Positions 1 to 4,725 of a DNA stretch of 5,016 nt are shown piece by piece; position 1 is the stretch's first letter, and each line of letters starts with the position of its first letter. The position numbers and the translations under genes are program-made. The notes below the pieces were generated by a model. The model ran no database searches, was not told the DNA's origin, and worked only from the letters and a program-made list of their open reading frames with translations. This DNA is from Chromatiales bacterium (GTDB taxonomy: Bacteria; Pseudomonadota; Gammaproteobacteria; SZUA-140), in assembly GCA_031285245.1 (NCBI GenBank), contig JAITWN010000039.1, forward strand, positions 1 to 5,016, in the 5' to 3' direction.

Positions 1-41
1 GTCGCGTCGCCGAAGCGATGATCGCTCTTGGTGTGATTTAA
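1..41 (+). CDS. Possible 3' end of an upstream gene (partial)
   Basis: Reading from base 3, the plus strand is open to a TAA at 39-41 and would encode the C-terminus RVAEAMIALGVI. That stop overlaps the minus-strand LysR stop at 38-40 within TTAA, an arrangement typical of tightly packed convergent genes. The helical, alanine-rich peptide is plausible as a protein end, but only 12 codons are visible, so the family cannot be named. It may be chance. Confidence 0.3.
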   Translation, partial: RVAEAMIALGVI

Positions 42-1000
42 AGCGTTGCAGCAGCGTTGGCCGCGCATTGCGCGGCCAACCTTTGCGCAGCAAAGTCGAT
101 GAACGCGCGCACCGCCGGAATCAAGCCGCGGCGCGACGCATACACCATGTAAAGCGCAGCGCTCGGTAAGCGCCACGCGGGCAGTACCCGCTCCAGCTTG
201 CCTGTCGAGAGTTCAGCCGCACAGATTTCCTCTGGTAGGGCAGCGATACCGAGGCCTGCCATCACGCCTGCTTTCAATACCAGCCAATCGTCGGCATCGA
301 GCACCGACTGAAACGGCACCACTGCAGTTTCCCCTTCGAGATTGCTCAAAGGCCAGGCATGAGCTTCATTGATCCGGCTCTTGGCGAGCCCTTTCATGCG
401 CGCGAGTTCGCTAGTGCTTGTGGGGCGTCCCAGATTGTTGAGGCACTCGGGGGTTGCCACTAGTAGATGACGACTTTCGCCGAGAGGGCGGGCGACCAGC
501 GTGCTGTTTTCCATCGGCAGCGCGCGAAAACGGATGGCGACATCGAAGCCTTCATCGATGAGATCGACAAAACGATCAGTTGCGGTGATCGACAACCGAA
601 CCTCGGGATAGCGCCGCATGAAATCGATCAGGATGGGCCTCAGTGACGTTTGCGCCATCAACGCGGGGCAAGTCACGCGCAGTCTGCCGCGTGGCTGCGC
701 CTGAATGTGTTCGATCACTTCGGCTGCTGCTTCGGCTTCACCGACCATGGCGCGGCAGTGCTCGTAATAGCGCTCACCGACCGGCGTTAGCGTGAGTTTC
801 CGCGTGCTGCGATGCAGCAAGCGTACGCCCAGGCGTTCTTCCAGCGCCGCGATGCGCCGGCTCACGCGCGATGTCGTCAGTCCAGCCGCTTGCCCCGCGG
901 CGGTGAAACTCTTGTGTTCCACCACCAGGGTGTAGAGATAGAGATCGTTCAAGTCGATCCGACCCGATGAGAGGTCATGCTGAGCGTTATTGTTGCGCAT
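38..1000 (-). CDS. LysR-family transcriptional regulator
   Basis: A 320-residue protein of normal LysR length and layout. Residues about 17-77 form the winged helix-turn-helix; the core SFTAAGQAAGLTTSRVSRRI (31-50) is followed by LEERLGVRLLHRSTR and the LTPVGERYY wing. Residues about 78-103 are the linker helix. The effector-binding domain starts near GRLRVTCP (105-112) and includes DLIDEGFDVAIR (146-157), a typical LysR segment. The protein should bind DNA as a dimer or tetramer in the cytoplasm and respond to a small molecule not identifiable from sequence. It is divergent from the pirin gene with 128 bp between starts, so it probably controls that gene and itself. The ATG at 1000 gives about 16 residues before the HTH domain. 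No strong ribosome site precedes it, so the exact start is less certain than the gene. Confidence 0.95.
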   Translation of the reverse strand: MRNNNAQHDLSSGRIDLNDLYLYTLVVEHKSFTAAGQAAGLTTSRVSRRIAALEERLGVRLLHRSTRKLTLTPVGERYYEHCRAMVGEAEAAAEVIEHIQAQPRGRLRVTCPALMAQTSLRPILIDFMRRYPEVRLSITATDRFVDLIDEGFDVAIRFRALPMENSTLVARPLGESRHLLVATPECLNNLGRPTSTSELARMKGLAKSRINEAHAWPLSNLEGETAVVPFQSVLDADDWLVLKAGVMAGLGIAALPEEICAAELSTGKLERVLPAWRLPSAALYMVYASRRGLIPAVRAFIDFAAQRLAAQCAANAAATL

Positions 1001-1031
1001 GAAGCTAAGATCTTTTCGATTTCAGAGGGCT

Positions 1032-1073
1032 AGTCAATGACTGCCACAAAAAATAACATCAATGTTCATTGAG
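1032..1073. promoter_or_regulatory. Operator-like inverted repeats between divergent LysR and pirin genes
   Basis: TCAATGA (1034-1040) and TCATTGA (1066-1072) form a perfect 7-bp inverted repeat. CAATG-TT-CATTG (1060-1071) is a second perfect dyad that overlaps it. An A-rich stretch (1048-1056) lies between. On the minus strand TTGACT (complement of 1032-1037) could be the -35 box of the LysR gene, with only a weak -10 seventeen bases on, so one half-site would overlap that promoter. LysR proteins commonly bind such divergent regions with T-N11-A dyads. The assignment to this regulator is inference. Confidence 0.4.
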
Positions 1074-1128
1074 ACACCAGCAGGCGCATCGATTGCTGCG
1101 ACATCGGACAGCCATACCGGAGGTATAA

Positions 1129-2017
1129 ATGAAAAAACTCGCATTCGTTCAGACTCAGGAAGTTGGCCATTGGGTAGGCGATGGCTTCCCCGTGCGCAGC
1201 ATCTTTTCGTATCACGATCGCGTAGCGGATTTCTCGCCCTTCCTGCTGCTCGACTATGCTGCACCGATGCAGTTTGCGCCGAGCGCTTATCGTCGCGGTG
1301 TCGGTGAGCATCCGCATCGCGGCTTTGAGACGGTCACCATCGTTTATTCCGGCGAAGTCGAACATCGCGATTCCTTCGGTGGTGGTGGCATCATCAGCTC
1401 AGGCGATGTGCAGTGGATGACGGCGGCGCGCGGCCTCGTGCACGAGGAATTTCATGGCCCAGTGTTTGCGCGCGAGGGCGGCACCTTCGAAGTGATTCAG
1501 CTGTGGGTTAATCTGCCAGCGAAAGACAAGATGACTGATCCTGGTTATCAGCCGATCCTGTCAGTGCAGATTCCGCGCGTCGAACTCGCGAACGGTGCCG
1601 GCTATCTGCGCGTGATCGCAGGCGAATTCGGCGGCGCATTCGGCCCCGCACATACGTTCACGCCGATGAATATCTGGGACATGCGCTTGAACGTAGGCGC
1701 TACGCTTGATTTCGAAGTGCACGAAGGTTACACCACCGGCCATGCTTGTACTGCATGGCCGCATTCGTTTAGGCAGCGGAGAAGAAGTCGGTTCAGCGAC
1801 GATCGCAATGCTGGAGCGTGAAGGCAAACAGGTGAAGTTCGAAGTGTTGGAGGATGCTGTGGCGCTCTTTCTGAACGGCGAGCCTATCGATGAACCTGTG
1901 GTGGGTTACGGCCCGTTCGTGATGAACACTCAAGCCGAAATTCGCCGTGCCGTCATCGATTATCAGAGTGGCACCATGGGACGCATCACGCACTCAGCGC
2001 GCGAAGTCACCGGCTAA
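1129..2017 (+). pseudogene. Pirin family protein, interrupted by a +1 frameshift
   Basis: The reading frame from ATG 1129 (GGAGG at 1119-1123) encodes the N-terminal cupin of a pirin. It includes HPHRGFETVTIVYSGEVEHR (61-80) and GLVHEEFHG (102-110). H61, H63, H105 and E107 match the pirin metal-binding set of three His and one Glu. Pirins are Fe-binding bicupins; some bacterial ones show quercetin dioxygenase activity and others act as redox-linked regulators. At 1738-1739 one extra G shifts the frame. Upstream it reads EGYTT, and the continuing C-terminal cupin resumes at GCC 1739 as AMLVLHGRIRLGSGEE, running to TAA 2015-2017. Removing one G restores about 295 residues, the usual pirin length. 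Left uncorrected, translation runs into unrelated sequence and stops at 1821, giving 230 residues without the C-terminal cupin. It may be a genuine recent inactivation or a sequencing error in a short G run. Family assignment is very sure; gene status is not. Confidence 0.9.
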
Positions 2018-2047
2018 GCCTAAGCACTGTATAAATTTTCTCTCCCG

Positions 2048-2097
2048 GGGGTATCAGTGTCTCTGCCGAGATTGCTGTTACCCCTTTTTATTTTTCT
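2048..2097 (+). terminator. Probable rho-independent terminator after pirin
   Basis: GGGGTATCAG (2048-2057) pairs with CTGTTACCCC (2075-2084) with one mismatch, leaving a 17-base loop. It is followed at once by a T-rich run (2085-2096, TTTTTATTTTTC). It lies 30 bases past the pirin stop. An outer inverted repeat, TCTCTCCC (2039-2046) with GGGAGAGA (2104-2111), encloses it. The loop is longer than in a typical terminator. Confidence 0.6.
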
Positions 2098-2206
2098 GAG
2101 CAAGGGAGAGATGGTGAAACCCTCCTCATGCCACATCCTGCGAACAATGGGTTAATAATGGTAAACCGGAGTTATATGGTGAGCATTGGGTTTTAGATGT
2201 CAGACA
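2098..2206. other. Short intergenic stretch between terminator and IS remnant
   Basis: No convincing gene is visible. A 14-codon ORF (ATG 2111 to TAA, preceded by AAGGGAGAG) exists but has no recognisable character. No integron attI-like GTTRRRY site and no integrase fragment could be seen. This is the junction between chromosomal sequence and the cassette region. Confidence 0.5.
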
Positions 2207-2231
2207 CGACGTCCCCCCGCCTTTGAGTAGC
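2207..2231 (+). repeat. Left terminal inverted repeat of the IS3-family remnant
   Basis: CGACGTCCCCCCGC followed by CTTTGAGTAGC. It matches the reverse complement of 2425-2448 except for one extra C and one G/C difference. Confidence 0.8.
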
Positions 2232-2276
2232 ACGCTGGTTTGGAGTCCAATCCCCCCCAACCCAAGGAGATTGGAC

Positions 2277-2416
2277 GTGAAGAAGCGATTTACCGAAGAG
2301 CAGAGCGATGCGAATACAACGAGGAGCGACCGAAGAAGGCACTTGGCGGACTGACACCATCTGCCTATGCCAGGCAACTGGCCACCGACGCGGATAACAT
2401 CAACCCCGGACTCTAA
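2277..2416 (+). pseudogene. IS3-family transposase remnant (orfA start joined to orfB end)
   Basis: The first nine orfA codons (2277-2303, VKKRFTEEQ) are joined directly to the last 36 orfB codons (2306-2413, ending NINPGL). The two parts are in different frames: the GTG frame runs out at TGA 2352-2354. No catalytic D, D or E residue survives. The deletion junction lies at about 2303-2306. The family is recognised from both termini; the exact IS is not. Confidence 0.8.
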
Positions 2417-2422
2417 ACCCCG

Positions 2423-2719
2423 ATGCTACTGAAAGCGGGGGGACGTCGCATCGAAAGTGAATCAGTTCCCCGAGATGCTGAAGTCGTTGACCGAACATGG
2501 AAGTACGTCAACAAGTCCGGCGGCCCCGATAAACGATTCAAGGATAACAAGGAACTGCCCATCTGCCGATACGAAGAAGTTACTCTGTTGAGTCAGTCTG
2601 GACTACACGAGGTACCTCAACTCTCCCGTTGCGGTGCCGGAAGCGGTTTCGCTGAAGCCATTTCTTTGTTGGGCAAGAGTATGCCCAAAGAAGGTGTCCG
2701 TCCTGCACAGGCAGCATAA
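2423..2719 (+). CDS. Truncated cassette protein of unknown function (C-terminal part)
   Basis: An open frame of 98 codons whose only early ATG (2423) lies inside the IS right end and lacks a ribosome site. True coding therefore probably starts beyond 2449, and the native N-terminus has been lost. The conserved-looking core is RTWKYVNKSGGPDKRFKDNK (residues 24-43), followed by LPICRYEEV and SGLHEVPQLSR. From memory this motif pattern occurs near the C-terminus of larger uncharacterised bacterial proteins, but no Pfam name can be given. No membrane segment is visible. The TAA at 2717-2719 lies within the first attC, as is common for cassette genes. It is most likely a non-functional remnant of an integron cassette. 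Confidence 0.55.
   Translation: MLLKAGGRRIESESVPRDAEVVDRTWKYVNKSGGPDKRFKDNKELPICRYEEVTLLSQSGLHEVPQLSRCGAGSGFAEAISLLGKSMPKEGVRPAQAA
2425..2448 (-). repeat. Right terminal inverted repeat of the IS3-family remnant
   Basis: GCTACTGAAAGCGGGGGGACGTCG as 20 + 4 bases: GCTACTGAAAGCGGGGGGAC then GTCG. It begins 8 bases after the orfB stop codon. It is the inverted partner of 2207-2231. Confidence 0.8.
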
Positions 2720-2774
2720 CATTGCATTCAACCCGGACGTGCCTACGGCACGCCGGTTAATTTAGGCGTTAGGG
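2714..2774 (+). repeat. attC site 1 (61 bp)
   Basis: The R'' box GCATAAC (2714-2720) and R' box GTTAGGG (2768-2774) flank an imperfect hairpin. AACC(C)GG(A)CGTGCC pairs with GGCACGCCGGTT around a TAC loop, with extrahelical C and A on one arm as expected for a folded attC. The integrase cuts between G2768 and T2769, so this closes the truncated cassette 0 and opens cassette 1. Confidence 0.88.
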
Positions 2775-2800
2775 CGCAATACCAACCACCAGGGGGAGCC

Positions 2801-3598
2801 ATGCTAAAAATTCCAAAGAAAGTCGCGGATCGTTGGCCCGCCGCAGTTAAATCGCTTGTGGCCGTCGCCACTTCACATAAAACAAGAGACGTCTCAGAAG
2901 CGGACACGGTCACGCTTGTCAAAGACATGCTCTCCGGGATTTTTGGCTTCGACAAATACAACGAACTGACAAGCGAACAACAGATTCGCGGCACGTTCTG
3001 TGACCTCGCCGTAAAAATCGAGGGCAAGATTCGCGTGCTTATTGAGGTAAAAGCCGCCGCTTTGGCCTTAAACGACAACCATCTTCGCCAAGCAATCAAC
3101 TACGGGGCGCATGAAGGCATTGAATGGATTGTTCTCACCAATGCGCTTGAGTGGCGCTTGTACAAGATCAAATTCGGTCAGCCCGTTGACTATGAGCAGG
3201 TGTCAACATTCTCCCTGCCCGACATCAACCTAAAAAGCGAAGAAGATCAAAGAAAGTTGTTCCTGCTGTGCCGGGAAGGCATTACCTCGGACGCAATGGG
3301 CATCTATCACCAGCACATTTCCGTGCTCAACAAATTCACTGTCGCCCAAGTGATCCTCAGCGAGCCGGTCGTTAGCACCATTCGCCGGGAAATGCGTCGC
3401 CACTTCCCAGACGTGAAGATCGAGCCGGAAAGCATTGTTGACCTACTCAACAATGAGATCCTCAAGCGTGAGGTTCTTGACGGTGAAAAGGTCAAAGATG
3501 CTCAGCAAAGAATTCGTAAAGCAGCCAATCGCAATGCAAAGGCCTCGCAAAAGAAAGACAAGCCCGTAATCCAACCAACAGAGCCAGTTCCCGGCTAA
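2801..3598 (+). CDS. HsdR N-terminal domain protein, putative PD-(D/E)XK nuclease (integron cassette)
   Basis: A 265-residue soluble protein, the only gene of cassette 1 (2769-3658), with GGGGGAG at 2792-2797 before the ATG. Residues about 30-125 look like the HsdR N-terminal domain (HSDR_N_2 type) of type I restriction subunits. E34 lies in an N-terminal helix, D68 is in FCDLAVKIEG, and E82-V83-K84 is in LIEVKAA. Then comes Q97/Y101 in RQAINYG, a QxxxY motif, and VLTNALEWRLYKI. D68 with EVK fits the metal-binding core of PD-(D/E)XK nucleases. The helicase motor and specificity parts of a type I enzyme are absent. The remaining C-terminal region (about 145-240) is mainly helical and ends in a lysine-rich tail. 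Such stand-alone proteins are often annotated as type I restriction enzyme HsdR N-terminal domain-containing proteins, with unknown role. A part in phage or plasmid defence is inference. Expression probably depends on an upstream promoter. Confidence 0.88.
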   Translation: MLKIPKKVADRWPAAVKSLVAVATSHKTRDVSEADTVTLVKDMLSGIFGFDKYNELTSEQQIRGTFCDLAVKIEGKIRVLIEVKAAALALNDNHLRQAINYGAHEGIEWIVLTNALEWRLYKIKFGQPVDYEQVSTFSLPDINLKSEEDQRKLFLLCREGITSDAMGIYHQHISVLNKFTVAQVILSEPVVSTIRREMRRHFPDVKIEPESIVDLLNNEILKREVLDGEKVKDAQQRIRKAANRNAKASQKKDKPVIQPTEPVPG

Positions 3599-3604
3599 GT
3601 TGCG

Positions 3605-3664
3605 CGCTAACAATTCATTCAAGCCGAAGCCGCTTCGCGGCTCGGCTTAATTCAGGCGTTAGGT
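3605..3664 (+). repeat. attC site 2 (60 bp)
   Basis: The R'' box CGCTAAC (3605-3611) and R' box GTTAGGT (3658-3664) flank a strong hairpin. AAGCCG(A)AGCCGC pairs with GCGGCTCGGCTT around a TTC loop, with one extrahelical A. The site ends cassette 1 and starts cassette 2. Its stem sequence differs from the AACCCGG type of sites 1, 4 and 6. Confidence 0.9.
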
Positions 3665-3926
3665 GTAAATACATTCCGCTTATGTTTGCGCCTTTACCGC
3701 TTTCAGTTTCTTGCGCTGCATTTGCCGGTTTTTCGTTTGCGCCGCGTTTATGCTCTTGTGCTGCATCCGGCCGGTTTTTGGCTTTGCGGCTGCATCCCGC
3801 GCTTCGCGCGAAGGCGCAGTTTCAAAAGTTCCGTGCTCAGTGGGCATCGCGGTTCATTGGGGTGGCGCGCTCATCATCTACCATCGCGCCTAACACGGCG
3901 GTCAAGCGGACGCCTTACCTTGGGCG
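3659..3926 (+). other. Cassette 2: 268-bp integron cassette without a convincing gene
   Basis: Between attC 2 and attC 3. Open frames exist, such as ATG 3682 to 3930 (82 codons). They lack a ribosome site, are low in complexity (rich in A, F, L, R, S), and run through the attC into the cassette boundary, so they are unlikely to be genes. The T-rich, GCG-rich strand holds an imperfect tandem-like repeat (3709-3741 and 3754-3788) and a 12-bp palindrome CTTCGCGCGAAG at 3802-3813. Gene-less cassettes are known in integron arrays and may carry promoters or small RNAs; none could be shown here. Confidence 0.65.
3709..3788 (+). repeat. Imperfect direct repeat inside cassette 2
   Basis: Unit 1 (3709-3741) and unit 2 (3754-3788) share TCTTGYGCTGCAT, then CCGGTTTTT, then TTTGCG in the same order, with small gaps between blocks. 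The units are 33 and 35 bases, separated by 12 bases. The repeat is DNA-level rather than codon-phased, which supports a non-coding cassette built by duplication. Confidence 0.6.
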
Positions 3927-3932
3927 TTAGGC
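3888..3932 (+). repeat. attC site 3 (45 bp, lacks one hairpin arm)
   Basis: The R'' box GCCTAAC (3888-3894) and R' box GTTAGGC (3926-3932) are perfect complements. Compared with attC 5 (57 bp, same family), the 12 bases GGCGCCGCTTAC are missing after GCGGACGCCTTAC. The central stem can therefore no longer form; only CAAG/CTTG and the outer R boxes can pair. The outer boxes are intact, so limited recombination cannot be excluded. Confidence 0.8.
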
Positions 3933-3959
3933 AGTATTCATTGCTACAGGAGAAATCGT

Positions 3960-4262
3960 ATGTATGGGTTAATTGGAAAAATGAAAGCCGTGACAGGTCA
4001 GCGAGATACACTTATCTCCATCCTCATCAACGGCGTATCCGGTATGCCTGGCTGTTTAAGTTATGTGGTTGCGCAAGACCCATCGGACGCAGACGCAATT
4101 TGGATTACTGAGGTCTGGGACAATCAGGCCAGTCACAAAGCATCCTTGTCGTTGCCCTCCGTCAAGGACGCCATCTCACAAGGTAGGCCACTCATTGCTG
4201 CATTTGAGCGACACATAGAAACTGTCCCAGTGGGCGGTCATGGTATCCAAGTAGTAGCCTAA
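3960..4262 (+). CDS. Antibiotic biosynthesis monooxygenase (ABM) family protein (integron cassette)
   Basis: A 100-residue protein, the sole gene of cassette 3 (3927-4307), with AGGAG at 3948-3952 seven bases before the ATG. It has the whole ABM ferredoxin-like fold length. MYGLIGKMKAVTGQRDTLIS forms strand 1 and helix 1, and MPGCLSYVVAQDPSDADAIW (29-48) holds the central strands. ITEVWDNQASHKASL (49-63) is the characteristic E-x-W segment that opens the second helix, and PLIAAFERHIETVPV is the last helix and strand. Members are small dimeric cytoplasmic proteins. Some oxidise quinols or aromatic polyketides without cofactor, others degrade haem, and many have no known substrate. YgiN-like quinol monooxygenase is the nearest well-known type, but activity here is unproven. 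The stop TAA (4260-4262) overlaps the R'' box of attC 4, a typical compact cassette. Confidence 0.88.
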   Translation: MYGLIGKMKAVTGQRDTLISILINGVSGMPGCLSYVVAQDPSDADAIWITEVWDNQASHKASLSLPSVKDAISQGRPLIAAFERHIETVPVGGHGIQVVA

Positions 4263-4313
4263 CATTGCATTCAACCCGGACGGCTTCGCCGCCGGTTAAT
4301 TTTGGCGTTAGGC
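4257..4313 (+). repeat. attC site 4 (57 bp)
   Basis: The R'' box GCCTAAC (4257-4263) and R' box GTTAGGC (4307-4313) are perfect complements. Between them AACC(C)GG(A)CGGC pairs with GCCGCCGGTT around a short TTC loop, with two extrahelical bases. It matches attC 1 through the shared block TAACATTGCATTCAACCCGG and the following ACG. Confidence 0.9.
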
Positions 4314-4332
4314 ATTCAGAACAGCTCAACTT

Positions 4333-4605
4333 ATGGAAGCAAAAACATCACTCAGTGAGTTGAACGGTGTCGGCCCAAAATCTAGGGCTATGCTTGCTCG
4401 TGCTGGCATCACGACGATTGAGCAACTACGGAAACTTGGTTCCATAGAGGCTTATGTCAGAACCAAAAAAGTAAACGCGACGGCAAGTCTCAATTTGTTG
4501 TGGGGGCTTGAATCTTTAATTACCGGTGAGCATTGGCGCGACGTGGCAAAAAACCATCGAACCAGTTTACTTCTGGCATTGGAAGATCGAGAGAAAAATG
4601 TTTAG
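4333..4605 (+). CDS. TfoX/Sxy C-terminal domain protein (integron cassette)
   Basis: A 90-residue protein in cassette 4 (4308-4719). Nearly all of it matches the C-terminal domain of TfoX/Sxy competence regulators (TfoX_C). LNGVGPKSRAMLARAGITTI (10-29) is a helix-hairpin-helix-like segment. EQLRKLGSIEAYVRTKK (30-46) and SLNLLWGLESLITGEHWRDV (52-71) follow, the last being the signature of the family. The N-terminal TfoX domain of full-length Sxy (about 200 residues) is absent. Sxy acts with CRP to switch on natural competence genes in gamma-proteobacteria. The role of free C-terminal domains is unknown, and DNA or protein binding is only a guess. There is no clear ribosome site before ATG 4333, and no better start inside the domain. 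The TAG stop is followed by 63 non-coding bases before attC 5. Confidence 0.87.
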   Translation: MEAKTSLSELNGVGPKSRAMLARAGITTIEQLRKLGSIEAYVRTKKVNATASLNLLWGLESLITGEHWRDVAKNHRTSLLLALEDREKNV

Positions 4606-4668
4606 CCCTGCTATCAAAATGCGCCGCGTTTCTTGTGCATTGCAGTGGCGCGCTCGGTTTACCATTGC
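4606..4668 (+). other. Non-coding tail of cassette 4, similar to cassette 2
   Basis: GCGCCGCGTTT (4621-4631, also 3739-3749), CTTGTGC (4632-4638, also 3755-3761), then GTGGCGCGCTC and ACCAT-GCGCCTAAC occur here and in cassette 2 in the same order. The following attC is also of the same family. It looks like a shortened 3' end of a cassette-2-type element joined behind the TfoX_C gene. Confidence 0.6.
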
Positions 4669-4725
4669 GCCTAACATTGCGGTCAAGCGGACGCCTTACG
4701 GCGCCGCTTACCTTGGGCGTTAGGC
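4669..4725 (+). repeat. attC site 5 (57 bp)
   Basis: The R'' box GCCTAAC (4669-4675) and R' box GTTAGGC (4719-4725) are perfect complements. AAGCGG(A)CGCC pairs with GGCGCCGCTT around a TTAC loop, with one extrahelical A. It is the intact version of the attC 3 family. Confidence 0.9.

Larger units (their letters stand above)
2207..2448 (+). mobile_element. Internally deleted IS3-family element (242 bp, MITE-like)
   Basis: The element is bounded by near-perfect inverted repeats of about 24 bp (2207-2231 and 2425-2448) that share CGACGTCCCCCCGC and then TTTSAGTAGC. Inside, after AAGGAGA (2264-2270), GTG 2277 begins VKKRFTEEQ, the standard start of IS3-family orfA. From 2306 a second frame reads CEYNEERPKKALGGLTPSAY, the standard C-terminal end of the IS3-family orfB transposase, ending at TAA 2414-2416. 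Everything between (most of orfA, the frameshift region and the DDE catalytic core) is missing, so it cannot move itself but could be mobilised in trans. Exact outer ends are uncertain: the sequence at both edges contains the palindrome ACGT, which could be a 4-bp target duplication or part of the repeats. Confidence 0.85.

Noticed and set aside
1066..1365. Minus-strand open frames over the start of the pirin gene
   Set aside because: They are antisense to a strongly conserved cupin region and contain no recognisable domain.
2018..2206. Search for an integrase fragment or attI between pirin and the IS remnant
   Set aside because: No GTTRRRY box in a plausible setting and no integrase-like peptide was seen in any frame by eye.
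2126..2377. Minus-strand 83-codon frame across the IS remnant
   Set aside because: It is antisense to recognisable transposase termini and crosses the IS left end.
3799..3817. Palindrome CTTCGCGCGAAG and flanks as a terminator
   Set aside because: No T-run follows, and the surrounding composition is rich in similar GCG/TTC words, so chance or another role is likelier.
3686..4111. A 141-codon plus-strand frame running across cassettes 2 and 3
   Set aside because: It crosses attC 3 and overlaps the well-supported ABM gene in another frame; composition is not protein-like.
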